The notes: generated by a model from the sequence alone, not told the origin. Counted from the stretch's first letter, positions 1 through 8,606 are shown. The stretch: 64,000 bases of DNA from Verrucomicrobiota bacterium (GCA_030831965.1 JAURJZ010000080.1:124819-188818), one strand, 5' to 3'. Made by a program: numbers and translations.

Positions 1-333
1 CCCAGCCCCGGGACGATCGGCCTCTACTATTCCCCGGGCGGCCACGGGGTGCGCATCGACTCCCACTGCTACTCGGGCTACACCATCCCGCCGCTCTACG
101 ACTCGATGATCGCCAAGGTCATCTCGGTCGGCGCCACCCGCCAGAAGGCGCTGGACCGCATGCACCGCGCCCTCGGCGAGTACATCATCCGCGGGGTGCA
201 CACCACGATCCCGGTCTGCCGGTCGATCATGAAGGACCCGATCTTCCGCCAGGGCGGGGCCACGACCAAGTACCTCGAGGACTTCTTCGAGCGCACGCCG
301 AAGGAGCTCTGGTCGGCCGCGCCGCTGACCTGA
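1..333 (+). CDS. accC: Acetyl-CoA carboxylase biotin carboxylase subunit, C-terminal part
   Basis: The frame is open from base 1 and ends with TGA at 331-333, so only the last 110 residues are in the window. They match the C-terminal end of the biotin carboxylase fold of Acc[31 protein letters not shown] and [15 protein letters not shown] are typical of this region. The enzyme carboxylates biotin on the BCCP protein using ATP and bicarbonate, the first half of the acetyl-CoA carboxylase reaction in fatty acid synthesis. The ATP-grasp core lies upstream of the window. accB usually sits just before accC but cannot be seen. The next gene starts six bases after the stop, so the two are probably co-transcribed. 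Confidence 0.93.
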   Translation, partial: PSPGTIGLYYSPGGHGVRIDSHCYSGYTIPPLYDSMIAKVISVGATRQKALDRMHRALGEYIIRGVHTTIPVCRSIMKDPIFRQGGATTKYLEDFFERTPKELWSAAPLT

Positions 334-339
334 GGGGCG

Positions 340-1332
340 ATGGGCGAGACCGCCCGGCGCCTGCCCGACACGGTCCTCCGCCGACTGCGGACCGCGGGCG
401 ACTGGCTGCGCTACGGCGCGCGGCTCCTCGAGAGGTCGGGAGCGGCGCACGGCCAGGGCTTCCTCGACGCGGGGGAGGAGTCGGCCACGCTGCTCGCCCA
501 CGCCCTCGGCCTGCCCTGGGAGGCGCTCGGGGAGGCCCTGCCCCGCCCCATGCCCGTGCCGGCGGCCGCGCGCCTGCGCGACCTGCTGGAGCGACGCGCG
601 CTGGACCGCGAGCCGACGGCCTACCTGACGGGCGAGGCCTGGTTCGGCGGGCTGCGCTTCCGGGTCGACCCTCGGGTGCTCATCCCGAGGTCGTACCTGG
701 TCGAGTGCCTGCCGACGCTGGCGGAGCGGCTTGGCGCCGAGAGGGTGCGGCGGGCGGCGGACGCGTGCACCGGCTCGGGCTGCCTGGCCATCCTCATGGC
801 CAAGGCCTTTCCCGACGCGGTGGTCGACGCGACGGACCTCTCGCCCGGGGCGCTCGAGGTGGCGCGGCTGAACGTCGCGGACCACGGCCTGGGCGCGCGG
901 GTGCGCCTCGCGCTGGCCGACGGGCTGGGCGACCTCCGGGGGCCCTACGACCTGATTGTCAGCAACCCTCCCTACGAGCCGGAGGAGCTGCGGTCGACCC
1001 TGCCGGATGAGTTCCGGCGGGAGCCGGCGATGGCGCTCTTCGCCGGCGCGGACGGCATGGATGTGGTGCGGACGCTGCTCGCGCAGTCGGCCGAGCGCCT
1101 CTCGCCCGGGGGCTTGCTGGCGATGGAGGTGGGCGGCCTGCGCGGGGCGATCGAGGTCGCCTATCCCGAGCTGAGGGCGGAATGGCTGCCCACGGCGGAC
1201 GGGAGCGACTGCGTGCTGTGCGCGACGCGCGCGGCGCTGCGCGCGGGGGTCACCAAACCCGCGGCGCGACGAGCTTCTCGAGGCGGGACTGGGCGGGCTC
1301 GGGCAGCTCGGGGAAAAGGTCGAGCCCGGTGA
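340..1332 (+). CDS. prmB: Ribosomal protein L3 N5-glutamine methyltransferase (PrmB/HemK family)
   Basis: The 330-residue protein is a class I SAM-dependent methyltransferase of the HemK/PrmB type. An N-terminal helical domain leads to VLIPRSYLVE near residue 109, then the SAM loop ACTGSGCLAILMA, and the catalytic SNPPYEP motif near residue 206. VLIPRS, and the LPDEFRREPAMAL block after NPPY, favour PrmB (methylates L3) over PrmC (release factors, usually VLIPRPDTE). The last 20 or so residues are a basic Ala/Arg tail. That tail overlaps the end of the convergent nuclease gene by 83 bp, so the true functional end may lie near CVLCATRAALRAG. The gene follows accC by six bases. Confidence 0.82.
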   Translation: MGETARRLPDTVLRRLRTAGDWLRYGARLLERSGAAHGQGFLDAGEESATLLAHALGLPWEALGEALPRPMPVPAAARLRDLLERRALDREPTAYLTGEAWFGGLRFRVDPRVLIPRSYLVECLPTLAERLGAERVRRAADACTGSGCLAILMAKAFPDAVVDATDLSPGALEVARLNVADHGLGARVRLALADGLGDLRGPYDLIVSNPPYEPEELRSTLPDEFRREPAMALFAGADGMDVVRTLLAQSAERLSPGGLLAMEVGGLRGAIEVAYPELRAEWLPTADGSDCVLCATRAALRAGVTKPAARRASRGGTGRARAARGKGRAR

Positions 1333-2242
1333 GCCGCTCGACCTGGTCGACCGAGACGAGGTAGGGGCGGAGGTCGCGGGCGCGCCAGATGTCGTCGTGG
1401 GGGATGACGAGGGCCTGGACGCGGAGGGCGCCCGCGGGCGTGCGCTCGGCCACGACGAGCCAGAAGGCGTCGGGCACGCGGATGGCGGCGTCGAACGCGC
1501 CGATGCGGCGGGCGGCGACGCCAGGCAGGAAGACGGGGCCGTTGGCCACCCAGACGTCGCCATAGCGGCGCGCGTAGCGGTCGGCGACGCGCACCTCGAG
1601 GTCGCGCCAGAGCCCGGAGTTGAGGGCGTGGAGCTTCGGCACCACGTTGCTCATGAGGAAGCTGGCGCGCTGGGCCTCGGGGCCGTGGCAGACGGCGAGG
1701 GCGTAGTTGGGGGCGAGGTGGCCGCGGTCGAAGCCGGTGCGGGTGTAGAGCTCGGTGCGGACGCGCGACTCGGTGCGCTCGTCGATGCGGAAGCGCGAGG
1801 GCCGGTCGGGCAGGTCGAAGCGGGCGGGGAAGACCTTGTAGGCGGCCCAGCGCGGGAGCTTGCCGTCCTCGTCATAGCCGACCTCATAGCCGGGATTCTC
1901 GAGATGCAGCAGGCCGAGGCCGCGCGGGTCGCCGAAGGGCGAGGCGTCCTTCGGGGCGGGAACGGGAACGGGGACGGGTGTGCCGATGACGACGGGAAGG
2001 GTGTCGGCCCAGTCGTCGAGCGCGTCGACCAGGGGGCGGGGCGCCAGGCTGGAATCCCGCACCCAATCGGAGACGTCGAGGAAGGCGTGCTGGAAGGCCT
2101 CCTTGCCCTGCCTGTCCTGCCACTCGTAGACAATCCAGAGGAGGAAGAAGGTCGACCACACGGCGAACAGCGCCAGGCCGAGGCGACGAAGGACCTTCTG
2201 GAGTCCGGGGGGTATCAGGCGGGCAAGGTCCACGCTAGCCAC
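1250..2242 (-). CDS. Membrane-anchored DNA/RNA non-specific endonuclease (NUC1 family)
   Basis: The protein has one N-terminal membrane segment (ALFAVWSTFFLLWIVYEW), a Pro/Val-rich linker (PVPVPVPAPK) and a Serratia-type ββα-Me nuclease domain. The signature DRGHLAPN carries the catalytic His and is followed by the downstream Asn-rich segment MSNVVPKLHALN expected for Mg2+ binding. The family cleaves DNA and RNA without strong sequence preference. A single anchor with the nuclease outside suggests a periplasmic enzyme for nucleic-acid scavenging or defence; that location is inferred. The start is uncertain: GTG at 2242 or 2233, both inside the end of the upstream DUF2752 gene, so translation is probably coupled. 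The 3' end overlaps prmB. Confidence 0.8.
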   Translation of the reverse strand: MASVDLARLIPPGLQKVLRRLGLALFAVWSTFFLLWIVYEWQDRQGKEAFQHAFLDVSDWVRDSSLAPRPLVDALDDWADTLPVVIGTPVPVPVPAPKDASPFGDPRGLGLLHLENPGYEVGYDEDGKLPRWAAYKVFPARFDLPDRPSRFRIDERTESRVRTELYTRTGFDRGHLAPNYALAVCHGPEAQRASFLMSNVVPKLHALNSGLWRDLEVRVADRYARRYGDVWVANGPVFLPGVAARRIGAFDAAIRVPDAFWLVVAERTPAGALRVQALVIPHDDIWRARDLRPYLVSVDQVERLTGLDLFPELPEPAQSRLEKLVAPRVW

Positions 2243-2640
2243 ATCCAATGGATAATCAGGCCGATGGCGAGTCCCCATCTGAGGAGGCGGGAGCCCGACG
2301 GGTCGGTGACGAGGCGGACCCTCAGGGATTGCCCCCGGATCCGGTCGAAAACCGTCCAAGCCGACCAAAGGGCGGCCAGGCCAAGCGAGAGGACGAAGAG
2401 GGGGTTGAAGGCCAGGGCGGACAGGAAATCGGCGGCGAGCAGGGACCGCGCGGCGCGCGTGCCCCCGCAGGCGAGGCAGGGCAAATCGGTGAGGCGTCGA
2501 AAGCCGCAACCCGGGGTGGTGAGGCCGAAATGAAAGGCCGCCCAGGCGGCGAAACCCGAGGCGACGAGGGCCAAGGGCAGCCACTTCTCGGCGTCAAACT
2601 CACCCGGTAGGAGCGGGCGGCGGACCAGGCGAATTTGCAT
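2215..2640 (-). CDS. DUF2752 family small membrane protein
   Basis: This 141-residue protein shows the DUF2752 signature, in which a Cys-containing CxACGGTRA motif (here LPCLACGGTRAARSLL) precedes an amphipathic stretch and FNPLF. Hydrophobic segments follow at roughly residues 75-95 and 115-135. The family function is unknown; it is a small integral membrane protein found in many bacteria. The ATG at 2640 overlaps the stop of the GYF_2/Yip1-like gene by one base (TGATG), and its own end overlaps the nuclease start, so genes 3473 to 1250 read as one translationally coupled unit. Confidence 0.8.
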   Translation of the reverse strand: MQIRLVRRPLLPGEFDAEKWLPLALVASGFAAWAAFHFGLTTPGCGFRRLTDLPCLACGGTRAARSLLAADFLSALAFNPLFVLSLGLAALWSAWTVFDRIRGQSLRVRLVTDPSGSRLLRWGLAIGLIIHWMWLAWTLPA

Positions 2641-3473
2641 CAATCGGGCGAGGGTAGGCTGCCGGCGAGGGCGAGGGCGACGAGGACAAGGGCGAGGGCG
2701 CAGCAAACCAGGAGCAGGAGCGAGATGAGCACCTTCCACCAGGCGAGCCGATGCACGCGGGAGAGCGCGATGATGGAGATGACGAGGGACCAGGGGCCGG
2801 CGAGGTAGTTGAGGCAGGGGATGAAGCTGAAGGGCAGGAAGGCGCCCTGGACGTAGCCGACGACGCGGTAGGTCTGGCCGAAGCCACCGGCGGGCCCCCA
2901 GGGAAGGAGGATGACGTGCTGCAGGGCGGCGCCGACGACATTGAAGAGGGGGAGCAGGACGACAGCGCAGCCGAGGATGACGCACAGGATGCCCGCGAAC
3001 ACCGCCGGGCCGAGTTGCCCGAGCGCCTCCATGCCCTCGATCTGGGAGAGCTCGCCCGAGCCAAGCGCGCCGAGGAAGGCGAAGAAGAGGGCCCAGAGGA
3101 CAGACGCGCAGAGCCAGGCGGGAAGCGCGGCGGCATACTGGAAGCCGACGACCTTGCCGAAATTGCCCCGCGGCAGGGCGTCGAAGGTCGCAACCGGGTT
3201 CAGGATGACGTCGTGGAGCGTGCCGAAGAAATTCCGGAATCCGGCGCCGCGCTCCCAGGCGGGCAGGACCGGGGCGGAAGGCGCGTCGGCGAGGAGGGCG
3301 GGCGCGGCGAGGCCGGCGAACTCGGGCCAGCCGGCGAGCGGGGTCCAAGCGGGCATCCCTTGGCGCCAGGCGAGATCGGACGCGCGGAAACGGCCGCCGG
3401 CGAGCCCCTCGCGCACCTCGGCCTCGGTGAACACGCCCAGCGAGGAGCCGTCGCGGGCCAGGTGGATTTCCAT
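2640..3473 (-). CDS. GYF_2 (DUF4339) domain plus Yip1-like multi-pass membrane protein, copy 1
   Basis: The first 55 residues form a GYF_2/DUF4339 module: MEIHLARDGSSLGVFTEAEV, then DLAWRQGMPAWTPLAGWPEF. A linker follows, then a Yip1-like membrane region of about five hydrophobic segments containing the typical RVVGYVQG and FSFIPCLNYLAGPWSLV stretches. GYF_2 domains are thought to be protein-interaction modules. In bacteria the Yip1 fusion is common but uncharacterised. This is the last of three adjacent paralogues (with 3527-4420 and 4464-5276), and its first 50 residues are nearly identical to those of the middle copy. The start is the ATG at 3473, fixed by alignment with its neighbours. 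Confidence 0.78.
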   Translation of the reverse strand: MEIHLARDGSSLGVFTEAEVREGLAGGRFRASDLAWRQGMPAWTPLAGWPEFAGLAAPALLADAPSAPVLPAWERGAGFRNFFGTLHDVILNPVATFDALPRGNFGKVVGFQYAAALPAWLCASVLWALFFAFLGALGSGELSQIEGMEALGQLGPAVFAGILCVILGCAVVLLPLFNVVGAALQHVILLPWGPAGGFGQTYRVVGYVQGAFLPFSFIPCLNYLAGPWSLVISIIALSRVHRLAWWKVLISLLLLVCCALALVLVALALAGSLPSPD

Positions 3474-3526
3474 AGGTCTTACCTTAGGCCCGGCGTGCGG
3501 CGGGGAAACGGCAAAATGCGCGAGCC

Positions 3527-4420
3527 TCAGCCGGCCAGGGCGCCGACGAGGCCCGCGCAACCGCAGACGCAGCAGGCGAGGAGGAAGGCGATCATCAGCC
3601 AAGCCAGGACAATCCGCCAGGGATTGAGGGCAAGGGCGCGGCCGAGGGCGAGGGCGAGGAAGGCGAGCGAGACAAGGGCGAGGGCGACATCGGCTCCAAG
3701 CCCGGCCAGGGGCAACGCGAGGCCGAGGGCGGCGCCCAGGAGGGCGAGGGGCAGGAACGCGACGCTGACGAGGGCATGGAGGGTCATCGACGCCATCACG
3801 GTGCGACCGAAGGCGAGCCTGGAGCCGGTGACGCGCAAGGCCGACCACTCGAGGATGCCGATGACGGCGTAGACCAGCGGCGAGAGGAGGGCGCCGCAGG
3901 CCGCGGCGGGGATGCCAAAGGCGACACCGTCGCCGTCGGCTTCCTCCAGCGAGCTCCTAAAGCCTTCGAAGAACGGCCCGTCAAGGCCCTCGAGCAGGCT
4001 GGCCACCGCCTCGCGCTGGCCTTCCTGGGCGGCGGCGGAAAGCGCGGCGACGGCGAGGATGGGGAGAAAGCCGAGCCCGATGGCGGCATAGGCCAGGCCG
4101 AAGGAGCGGCCCTCCTCGAAACGTCCCGACGCCAGCTTGCGAGGCGAGGCGAGGACCAGCCAGAGGGTGCGGAGAAGCGAGCCGAGTCCGGGCGACTGTT
4201 CCCAGGGAATCTCGGAGACGGGGGCGGGGGCGTCGGCGGGGAGGCCGCTCGCGGCGACACCGGCGAACTCGGGCCAGCCGGCGAGCGGGGTCCAGGCGGG
4301 CATCCCTTGGCGCCAGGCGAGATCGGAGGGCTGGAATCGGCCGCTCGCGAGGCCCTCGCGCACCTCGGAATCGGTGAAGATACCCAAGGCTGAGCCGTTG
4401 CGTGCGAGGTGGATTTCCAT
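3527..4420 (-). CDS. GYF_2 (DUF4339) domain membrane protein, copy 2
   Basis: The 297-residue protein opens with a GYF_2 module almost identical to that of the downstream copy (MEIHLARNGSALGIFTDSEV, then DLAWRQGMPAWTPLAGWPEF). The membrane region is diverged, with Ala/Leu-rich segments near residues 110-130, 170-195, 215-260 and 265-295. It ends in a Cys cluster (LLACCVCGCAGLVG) inside the last membrane segment, which is unusual. Strong conservation of the soluble module against a divergent membrane part suggests a shared partner and different membrane roles; that is inference. It lies 53 bp upstream of copy 1. Confidence 0.72.
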   Translation of the reverse strand: MEIHLARNGSALGIFTDSEVREGLASGRFQPSDLAWRQGMPAWTPLAGWPEFAGVAASGLPADAPAPVSEIPWEQSPGLGSLLRTLWLVLASPRKLASGRFEEGRSFGLAYAAIGLGFLPILAVAALSAAAQEGQREAVASLLEGLDGPFFEGFRSSLEEADGDGVAFGIPAAACGALLSPLVYAVIGILEWSALRVTGSRLAFGRTVMASMTLHALVSVAFLPLALLGAALGLALPLAGLGADVALALVSLAFLALALGRALALNPWRIVLAWLMIAFLLACCVCGCAGLVGALAG

Positions 4421-4463
4421 CGGAAAGGACTAGGCACAAACACCCGTAAGGGGAACCCGGAAT

Positions 4464-5276
4464 TCAGAGCTGCGCCAGGAAGGGCAGCAGGGCGATCGCC
4501 AAGGCGGCGAGAAGGCAGGCCAGCGCAAGCAGGCCGGTGAGGACGAAGGCGCCGACGGACTTCAGGGGGGTGTCGCCATGGGCGGCGGCGAGGCCGAGGG
4601 CGGCGCAGGCGAGGGCCCAGGGTCCGGCGAGGATGCCGAGCAAGGGCACCGCGAGAAGGAGGTTGGCGGAGCCGCCGACGTAATTGAGGACGCGAAAGGT
4701 CGAGACCCAGCCGGCCTTGCCGCCCCGCATCAGCCGGAGCATGGCGTGGACGAGGGTGGCGCCGACGAGGGTGCCGACCACGACCAGCAGCGGGGAGACC
4801 AAGGCCCAGATTTGGAAGAACTCCCAGGCGGCGCCCCAGCTGGGGAGAAGGCCCTCGAGGAGCTGCTCGGAGCGCTGCCAGGGGTTGCGGAGGTAGCGCT
4901 CGGCCCAGTAGAGGCCGGCGAGATTGGAAAGGAGGGCGAGGGAGGCATGCCAGGCGAGACCGGGGAGGATGCGGGGCGGGCGGGGCGAGGGGCGGAAGGT
5001 GACGCCGGGGGCGATGAGGGTCTCGCGGAAGGTCGGAAGGAGCGCGCGCCACCAGGCAAGGCCGGGGCGCTCGAGGGCGGGGCCCTCTCCGATGGGGGCG
5101 CGACGGGCGGCGGCGGCGCACCAGGAACGCGAGGCCAGGGGCACCCAGGCGGGCTCGCCGGGGGCCCAGGTGAGGTCGGAGGGACGCAGCTCGCCGGCGG
5201 CGAGGCGCGCGAGGATCTCGGCTTGGTCGAGCTGGCCGAGGGAGGCTCCTTCGCGCGCAAGATGGTACCGGATCAT
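4464..5276 (-). CDS. GYF_2 (DUF4339) domain plus Yip1-like membrane protein, copy 3
   Basis: The 270-residue protein is the most diverged and most upstream member of the trio. It begins MIRYHLAREGASLGQLDQAE, then DLTWAPGEPAWVPL, a GYF_2 module, and continues into about five membrane segments with the Yip1-like blocks FRVLNYVGGSANLL and GILAGPWALAC. Function is unknown. It is separated from copy 2 by 43 bp and is the probable first gene of the minus-strand unit running down to the nuclease. The tRNA-Arg gene lies immediately upstream on the same strand. Confidence 0.72.
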   Translation of the reverse strand: MIRYHLAREGASLGQLDQAEILARLAAGELRPSDLTWAPGEPAWVPLASRSWCAAAARRAPIGEGPALERPGLAWWRALLPTFRETLIAPGVTFRPSPRPPRILPGLAWHASLALLSNLAGLYWAERYLRNPWQRSEQLLEGLLPSWGAAWEFFQIWALVSPLLVVVGTLVGATLVHAMLRLMRGGKAGWVSTFRVLNYVGGSANLLLAVPLLGILAGPWALACAALGLAAAHGDTPLKSVGAFVLTGLLALACLLAALAIALLPFLAQL

Positions 5277-5287
5277 GGGGCGGGGGG

Positions 5288-5362
5288 CGAGGGGGGCGGG
5301 ACTCGAACCCGCGACCGGCGGTTTAGAAAACCGCTGCTCTAATCCGGCTGAGCTACCCCCTC
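5288..5362 (-). tRNA. tRNA-Arg (anticodon TCT)
   Basis: Read on the minus strand, the sequence folds as a cloverleaf. The acceptor GAGGGGG pairs with CCCCCTC. The D arm begins GCTC, and the anticodon stem GCGGT/ACCGC encloses loop TTTCTAA, giving anticodon TCT (codon AGA). The T arm is GCGGG, TTCGAGT, CCCGC. Discriminator base is G. The CCA end is not encoded. Confidence 0.95.
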
Positions 5363-5412
5363 GTTGGCCCGCAGGTTACGCGGCGGGAGGGGGCGCGCGC
5401 AACAGCGGAAGG

Positions 5413-6375
5413 TCAGCAGATGAGATCTCTGAAGTCGGCGAAGTCGGCCGCCAGGCCCCCGGGGAGGCCCTTGTTGATGACGGAGACGGCGTCGTGGGAG
5501 TGGAGGGACTCGAGGTGGGAGCAGGCGACGCAGAAGTCGCGCACGCGCAGGTCGGCGTCGAGCCGCTCGTAGACGAGCCGGGCGGCGTCCTCGACGAACT
5601 TGGGGTAGGCGCCGTTGAGCTCGGCGAAGGCCTGCTCGTCCTCGCGCTTGACCATGACCTGGGTCTCGGTCTGGAGGGCGTCGAGGCAGAGCTCCTGGAC
5701 ATCCTCGACGGCGAGGGACTTGCCGGGGTTGGTCTCGACGATGACGCGGGCCTTGGAGCGCTGGGAGTGGGGGATGCCGTAAACGCTGCGGGTCTCGCGG
5801 GCGTGCTCGGTCAGGTCGGCCGAGCAGGGGCAGGCGGAGGAGTAGACGAAGTCGAAATGGGTGTAGCGACGGTAGCGGTCGAGGTCGTCGATGGTCCCCT
5901 CGAGCACGACGCGGTAGTACTGCCAGCCCTCGAGGCCGGAGCGGAGGGAGCGCTGGAGAATGGGGTAGCGGAACTCAGCGCGGAGGCGGGCGCGGCTGCA
6001 GCCGAGCTCCTTCTTGTAGCGGAGGAGGATCTCCTCGAGGAGCTCGTGGGAGAGGGCGCGGTCCTTGAACTCGTAGAAGCACCGCACGATGCGGGACATG
6101 TTGATGCCCTTGAGGTCGGCGGCGAGGGAGACGGTGCCCGTGACGGCGACCTCGAGGACGAGGGCGCGGCCGTCGCGGGCGCGGACGGACATGGGGAGGC
6201 GGAAGCCGGAGACGCCGACGTGCTGGATGGGGACGTTGGCCCCTTGGATGAGCGAGGCGTCGGTGTTCTGGACGTCCGGGAGGCTGGCGCGGTAGGCGGC
6301 GTCGAGGCGGAACTCGCGGTCGTAGGCGCGGGTCAGGCCGTCGGCGCGGGTCCGGGCGGAGGTGTCTTTGCTCAT
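5413..6375 (-). CDS. folE2: GTP cyclohydrolase I type 2 (FolE2, GCYH-IB)
   Basis: The 320-residue protein matches FolE2/COG1469, which makes dihydroneopterin triphosphate from GTP, the first step to folate (and, in some bacteria, queuosine). Diagnostic blocks are [19 protein letters not shown] at the start, the metal-site segment [25 protein letters not shown], and the C-terminal [16 protein letters not shown] with further His and Cys residues. FolE2 is not homologous in sequence to the zinc enzyme FolE and works with several divalent metals, so it is often used under zinc shortage. An alternative ATG lies nine bases upstream (6384); neither start has a clear ribosome binding site. It sits alone between two tRNA genes. 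Confidence 0.93.
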   Translation of the reverse strand: MSKDTSARTRADGLTRAYDREFRLDAAYRASLPDVQNTDASLIQGANVPIQHVGVSGFRLPMSVRARDGRALVLEVAVTGTVSLAADLKGINMSRIVRCFYEFKDRALSHELLEEILLRYKKELGCSRARLRAEFRYPILQRSLRSGLEGWQYYRVVLEGTIDDLDRYRRYTHFDFVYSSACPCSADLTEHARETRSVYGIPHSQRSKARVIVETNPGKSLAVEDVQELCLDALQTETQVMVKREDEQAFAELNGAYPKFVEDAARLVYERLDADLRVRDFCVACSHLESLHSHDAVSVINKGLPGGLAADFADFRDLIC

Positions 6376-6442
6376 GCGAGCCATAGGGGGAGGGGGAAGG
6401 CGGCGGGGCGCAAGCGGGAGGGCGGATTTGTCCGCCGGGTGG

Positions 6443-6515
6443 AGCCGCTTGTCGGACTTGAACCGACGACCCTCTCATTACGAATGAGATGCTCTACCAA
6501 CTGAGCTAAAGCGGC
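6443..6515 (-). tRNA. tRNA-Thr (anticodon CGT)
   Basis: The minus strand folds into a full cloverleaf. The acceptor GCCGCTT pairs with AAGCGGC, the D arm begins GCTC, and the anticodon stem TCTCA/TGAGA holds loop TTCGTAA, giving anticodon CGT (codon ACG). The T arm is GTCGG, TTCAAGT, CCGAC. CCA is not encoded. Confidence 0.95.
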
Positions 6516-6617
6516 GTCCCAGGGGAGGCGGGAGCATGGGCGCGGGCGGGCGGGAATCAAGCCCCCAATGGGCGGAAATGGCCTCGCCTCGGCATGGGCC
6601 GGGGGAAAAATGGCCCC

Positions 6618-7724
6618 ATGCGCGCCGCCCTGATCGCCCGCCAATTCGACGTGCCCGGACGTCTTGTGACCATCGAGCCCTACGGCTCGGGCAACGTCAA
6701 CGACACCTACCTCGCCATCTTCAGGACCACCTTCGACGAGAAGCGGTTCGTGGTGCAGCGCATCCGCAAGGCCGTCTTCCCCGAGCCCGAGGCCATCATG
6801 CACAACATGCGGGTGATCACCGACCATTGCCACGCGAAGCTCGAGGCGGAGGCGGAGGGCGCCGACCGAATCTGGCAGCTGCCGAAGATCATCCCCACGC
6901 GGGACGGGGGCGACTGGGTCGTGGACGCGGACGGCGACCTGTGGCGGGCCATCTCGCAGATCGCGAGCGCGCAGGCGCACGAGCGGGTCCTGGGGCCGGA
7001 GCACGCCCAGGAGGTCGGCATCGTGCTCGGCCACTTCCATCGGATGGTGAGCGACATCGACCCGGCCCGGCTGAAGGTCGCCCTGCCCGGCTTCCACGTC
7101 ACCCCGGGCTACCTCGCGCGGCTCGACGCGGCCAAGGATTCTCCCATCGGTCGCGAGCGCCTGGCGGAGTCGCCCGAGGCCGCGCTGGCGCTGCGTTTCG
7201 TCGAGGCCCGGCGCGGGGTCTGCCCGGTCCTGGAGGACGCGGTGGCGGCGGGACGGCTGGAGCGGCGGGTGATGCACGGCGACCCGAAGGTGGGGAACGT
7301 GATGATCGACGAGGCCACGGGCAAGGGGACCTGCATCGTGGACCTCGACACCGTGCAGGCGGGGCTCGTCCACTACGACATCGGCGATGCCCTGCGCTCG
7401 GCCTGCAACCCGGCGGGCGAGGACGCGCCGGACCTCGGGGGGGTGGCGTTCGACACCGACCTCTGCGAGTCGATCTGGCGGGGCTACCTCGGCCAGGCGC
7501 GCGAGTTCCTCGGCGAGGGCGACCGCGACCTTCTCTTCGCCTGCGTCCACCTGATCCCGCTCGAGCTGGGCATCCGCTTCCTGGCCGACCACCTGGCGGG
7601 TGACACCTACTTCAAAATCCGGTACCCGGGGCACAACCTCCGCCGCGCCAGGGTGCAGTTCCGGCTCGTGGAAAGCATCGAGGCGAGGGAATCCGCCATC
7701 CGCCGCATCTTCGAGCGACGCTGA
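6618..7724 (+). CDS. APH/choline-kinase-fold small-molecule kinase (possibly an N-acetylhexosamine kinase-like enzyme)
   Basis: The 368-residue protein has an aminoglycoside-phosphotransferase fold. An N-terminal nucleotide-binding lobe contains GSGNVNDTYLA. The catalytic loop is MHGDPKVGNVMID, with the HxDxxxxN pattern (H, D and N). The metal-binding segment is IVDLDTVQAGLVHYDIGDAL. The HGDPKxxN/DLDTV pattern resembles the NahK-like branch that phosphorylates N-acetylhexosamines, but the substrate cannot be fixed from sequence. The start at 6618 has GGGGG about eight bases upstream; an in-frame ATG at 6594 would add eight residues. The next gene starts directly after the stop. Confidence 0.72.
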   Translation: MRAALIARQFDVPGRLVTIEPYGSGNVNDTYLAIFRTTFDEKRFVVQRIRKAVFPEPEAIMHNMRVITDHCHAKLEAEAEGADRIWQLPKIIPTRDGGDWVVDADGDLWRAISQIASAQAHERVLGPEHAQEVGIVLGHFHRMVSDIDPARLKVALPGFHVTPGYLARLDAAKDSPIGRERLAESPEAALALRFVEARRGVCPVLEDAVAAGRLERRVMHGDPKVGNVMIDEATGKGTCIVDLDTVQAGLVHYDIGDALRSACNPAGEDAPDLGGVAFDTDLCESIWRGYLGQAREFLGEGDRDLLFACVHLIPLELGIRFLADHLAGDTYFKIRYPGHNLRRARVQFRLVESIEARESAIRRIFERR

Positions 7725-8522
7725 ATGGACCCGAGCCTCGCCCAGATTCTCGCGCTCGCGGCCCTGGCGGGGTTGATGGTGGCCGGGGCGGCCGCGGGCC
7801 ACCGGCGAGGGCCGGGTCGGCAGCTGGCCGGCCCCGTGGCTGGCGCGGCCGCCCTGCTGGTGGGCTGGCTGGCGGGACCGGCGGCGGGCCACGCCCTGCT
7901 GGGCGCGATCGGCGTGCCTTGGATCTTTCGCGCCGGCGCCGGCATCGCGCTGGTTTTCCTGGCGACCTGGCTGGTGGTCGTCGCGCTGCTCTGGCGCCTG
8001 GGCAAGCCGGCCGCGGCCTCGGGCGAGGCCGACCGGCCGGTGCTCGGGGCGATGGTCGGGTGCTGGACCGGGATGCTTGGCTGGCTGATGGTCGTGGTCG
8101 CCTGGGGTTCGGTGGACGCTTGGCGGCGCGAGCTTTCGGGGCCGGCTGAGCGGGGCCGCGCGGCGGCGGGGGGCTTTGTGGCGGAGGTGGCGGCCTTGCC
8201 CGGGATGGGGTGGCTGGGGGAATTGCCGGCCTGGCCGGAATCGGCGGCGAGGGTGGTGAGGCTGAGCCGGCAGGTGATGGCGGACCCGGCGAAATCGCGC
8301 AGGCTGATGGCCGATCCCCGGGTCAGGGCCCTGGCCTCGCATCCGAGCTTCTATCCGGCATGGGGCGATCCGGAGGTGAAGAGCCTGGCCCAGCAGGGGC
8401 GCTACTGGACCCTGCTGCAGCATCGCAAGGTCCAGCCCCTGCTGGAAGACGAGGGATTTCAGCGGGAATTGGCGGCGCTGGACCTGGAGGACGCGCTCAC
8501 CAAGGCCCTGCGCGGTGAATAA
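7725..8522 (+). CDS. CvpA-like integral membrane protein
   Basis: The 265-residue protein has four N-terminal hydrophobic segments (about residues 8-25, 35-60, 62-90, 103-127) arranged as in CvpA/colicin V production-type proteins, then a soluble C-terminal region of about 130 residues rich in charged and aromatic residues. CvpA proteins are linked to envelope homeostasis. The assignment rests on topology and length rather than a sharp motif, so an unrelated four-helix membrane protein is possible. ATG 7725 follows the previous stop with no gap, implying translational coupling with the kinase. Confidence 0.5.
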   Translation: MDPSLAQILALAALAGLMVAGAAAGHRRGPGRQLAGPVAGAAALLVGWLAGPAAGHALLGAIGVPWIFRAGAGIALVFLATWLVVVALLWRLGKPAAASGEADRPVLGAMVGCWTGMLGWLMVVVAWGSVDAWRRELSGPAERGRAAAGGFVAEVAALPGMGWLGELPAWPESAARVVRLSRQVMADPAKSRRLMADPRVRALASHPSFYPAWGDPEVKSLAQQGRYWTLLQHRKVQPLLEDEGFQRELAALDLEDALTKALRGE

Positions 8523-8524
8523 GT

Positions 8525-8548
8525 CCCCGGGGAGGGGCGGCTTTTTTT
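8525..8548 (+). terminator. Possible intrinsic terminator
   Basis: A short GC hairpin (CCCC, loop of five, GGGG) is followed after four bases by a run of seven T just past the CvpA-like gene. The stem is short, so this is tentative. Confidence 0.35.
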
Positions 8549-8606
8549 GTGGCGGCGAGGACGGGCTTGGGCAAAAATGACAACTCCCCGCAACCCAACC
8601 TTCACC

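Noticed and set aside
340-1332. prmC (release factor methyltransferase)
   Set aside because: The VLIPRS and LPDEFRREP blocks fit PrmB, and prfA is 48 kb away rather than adjacent.
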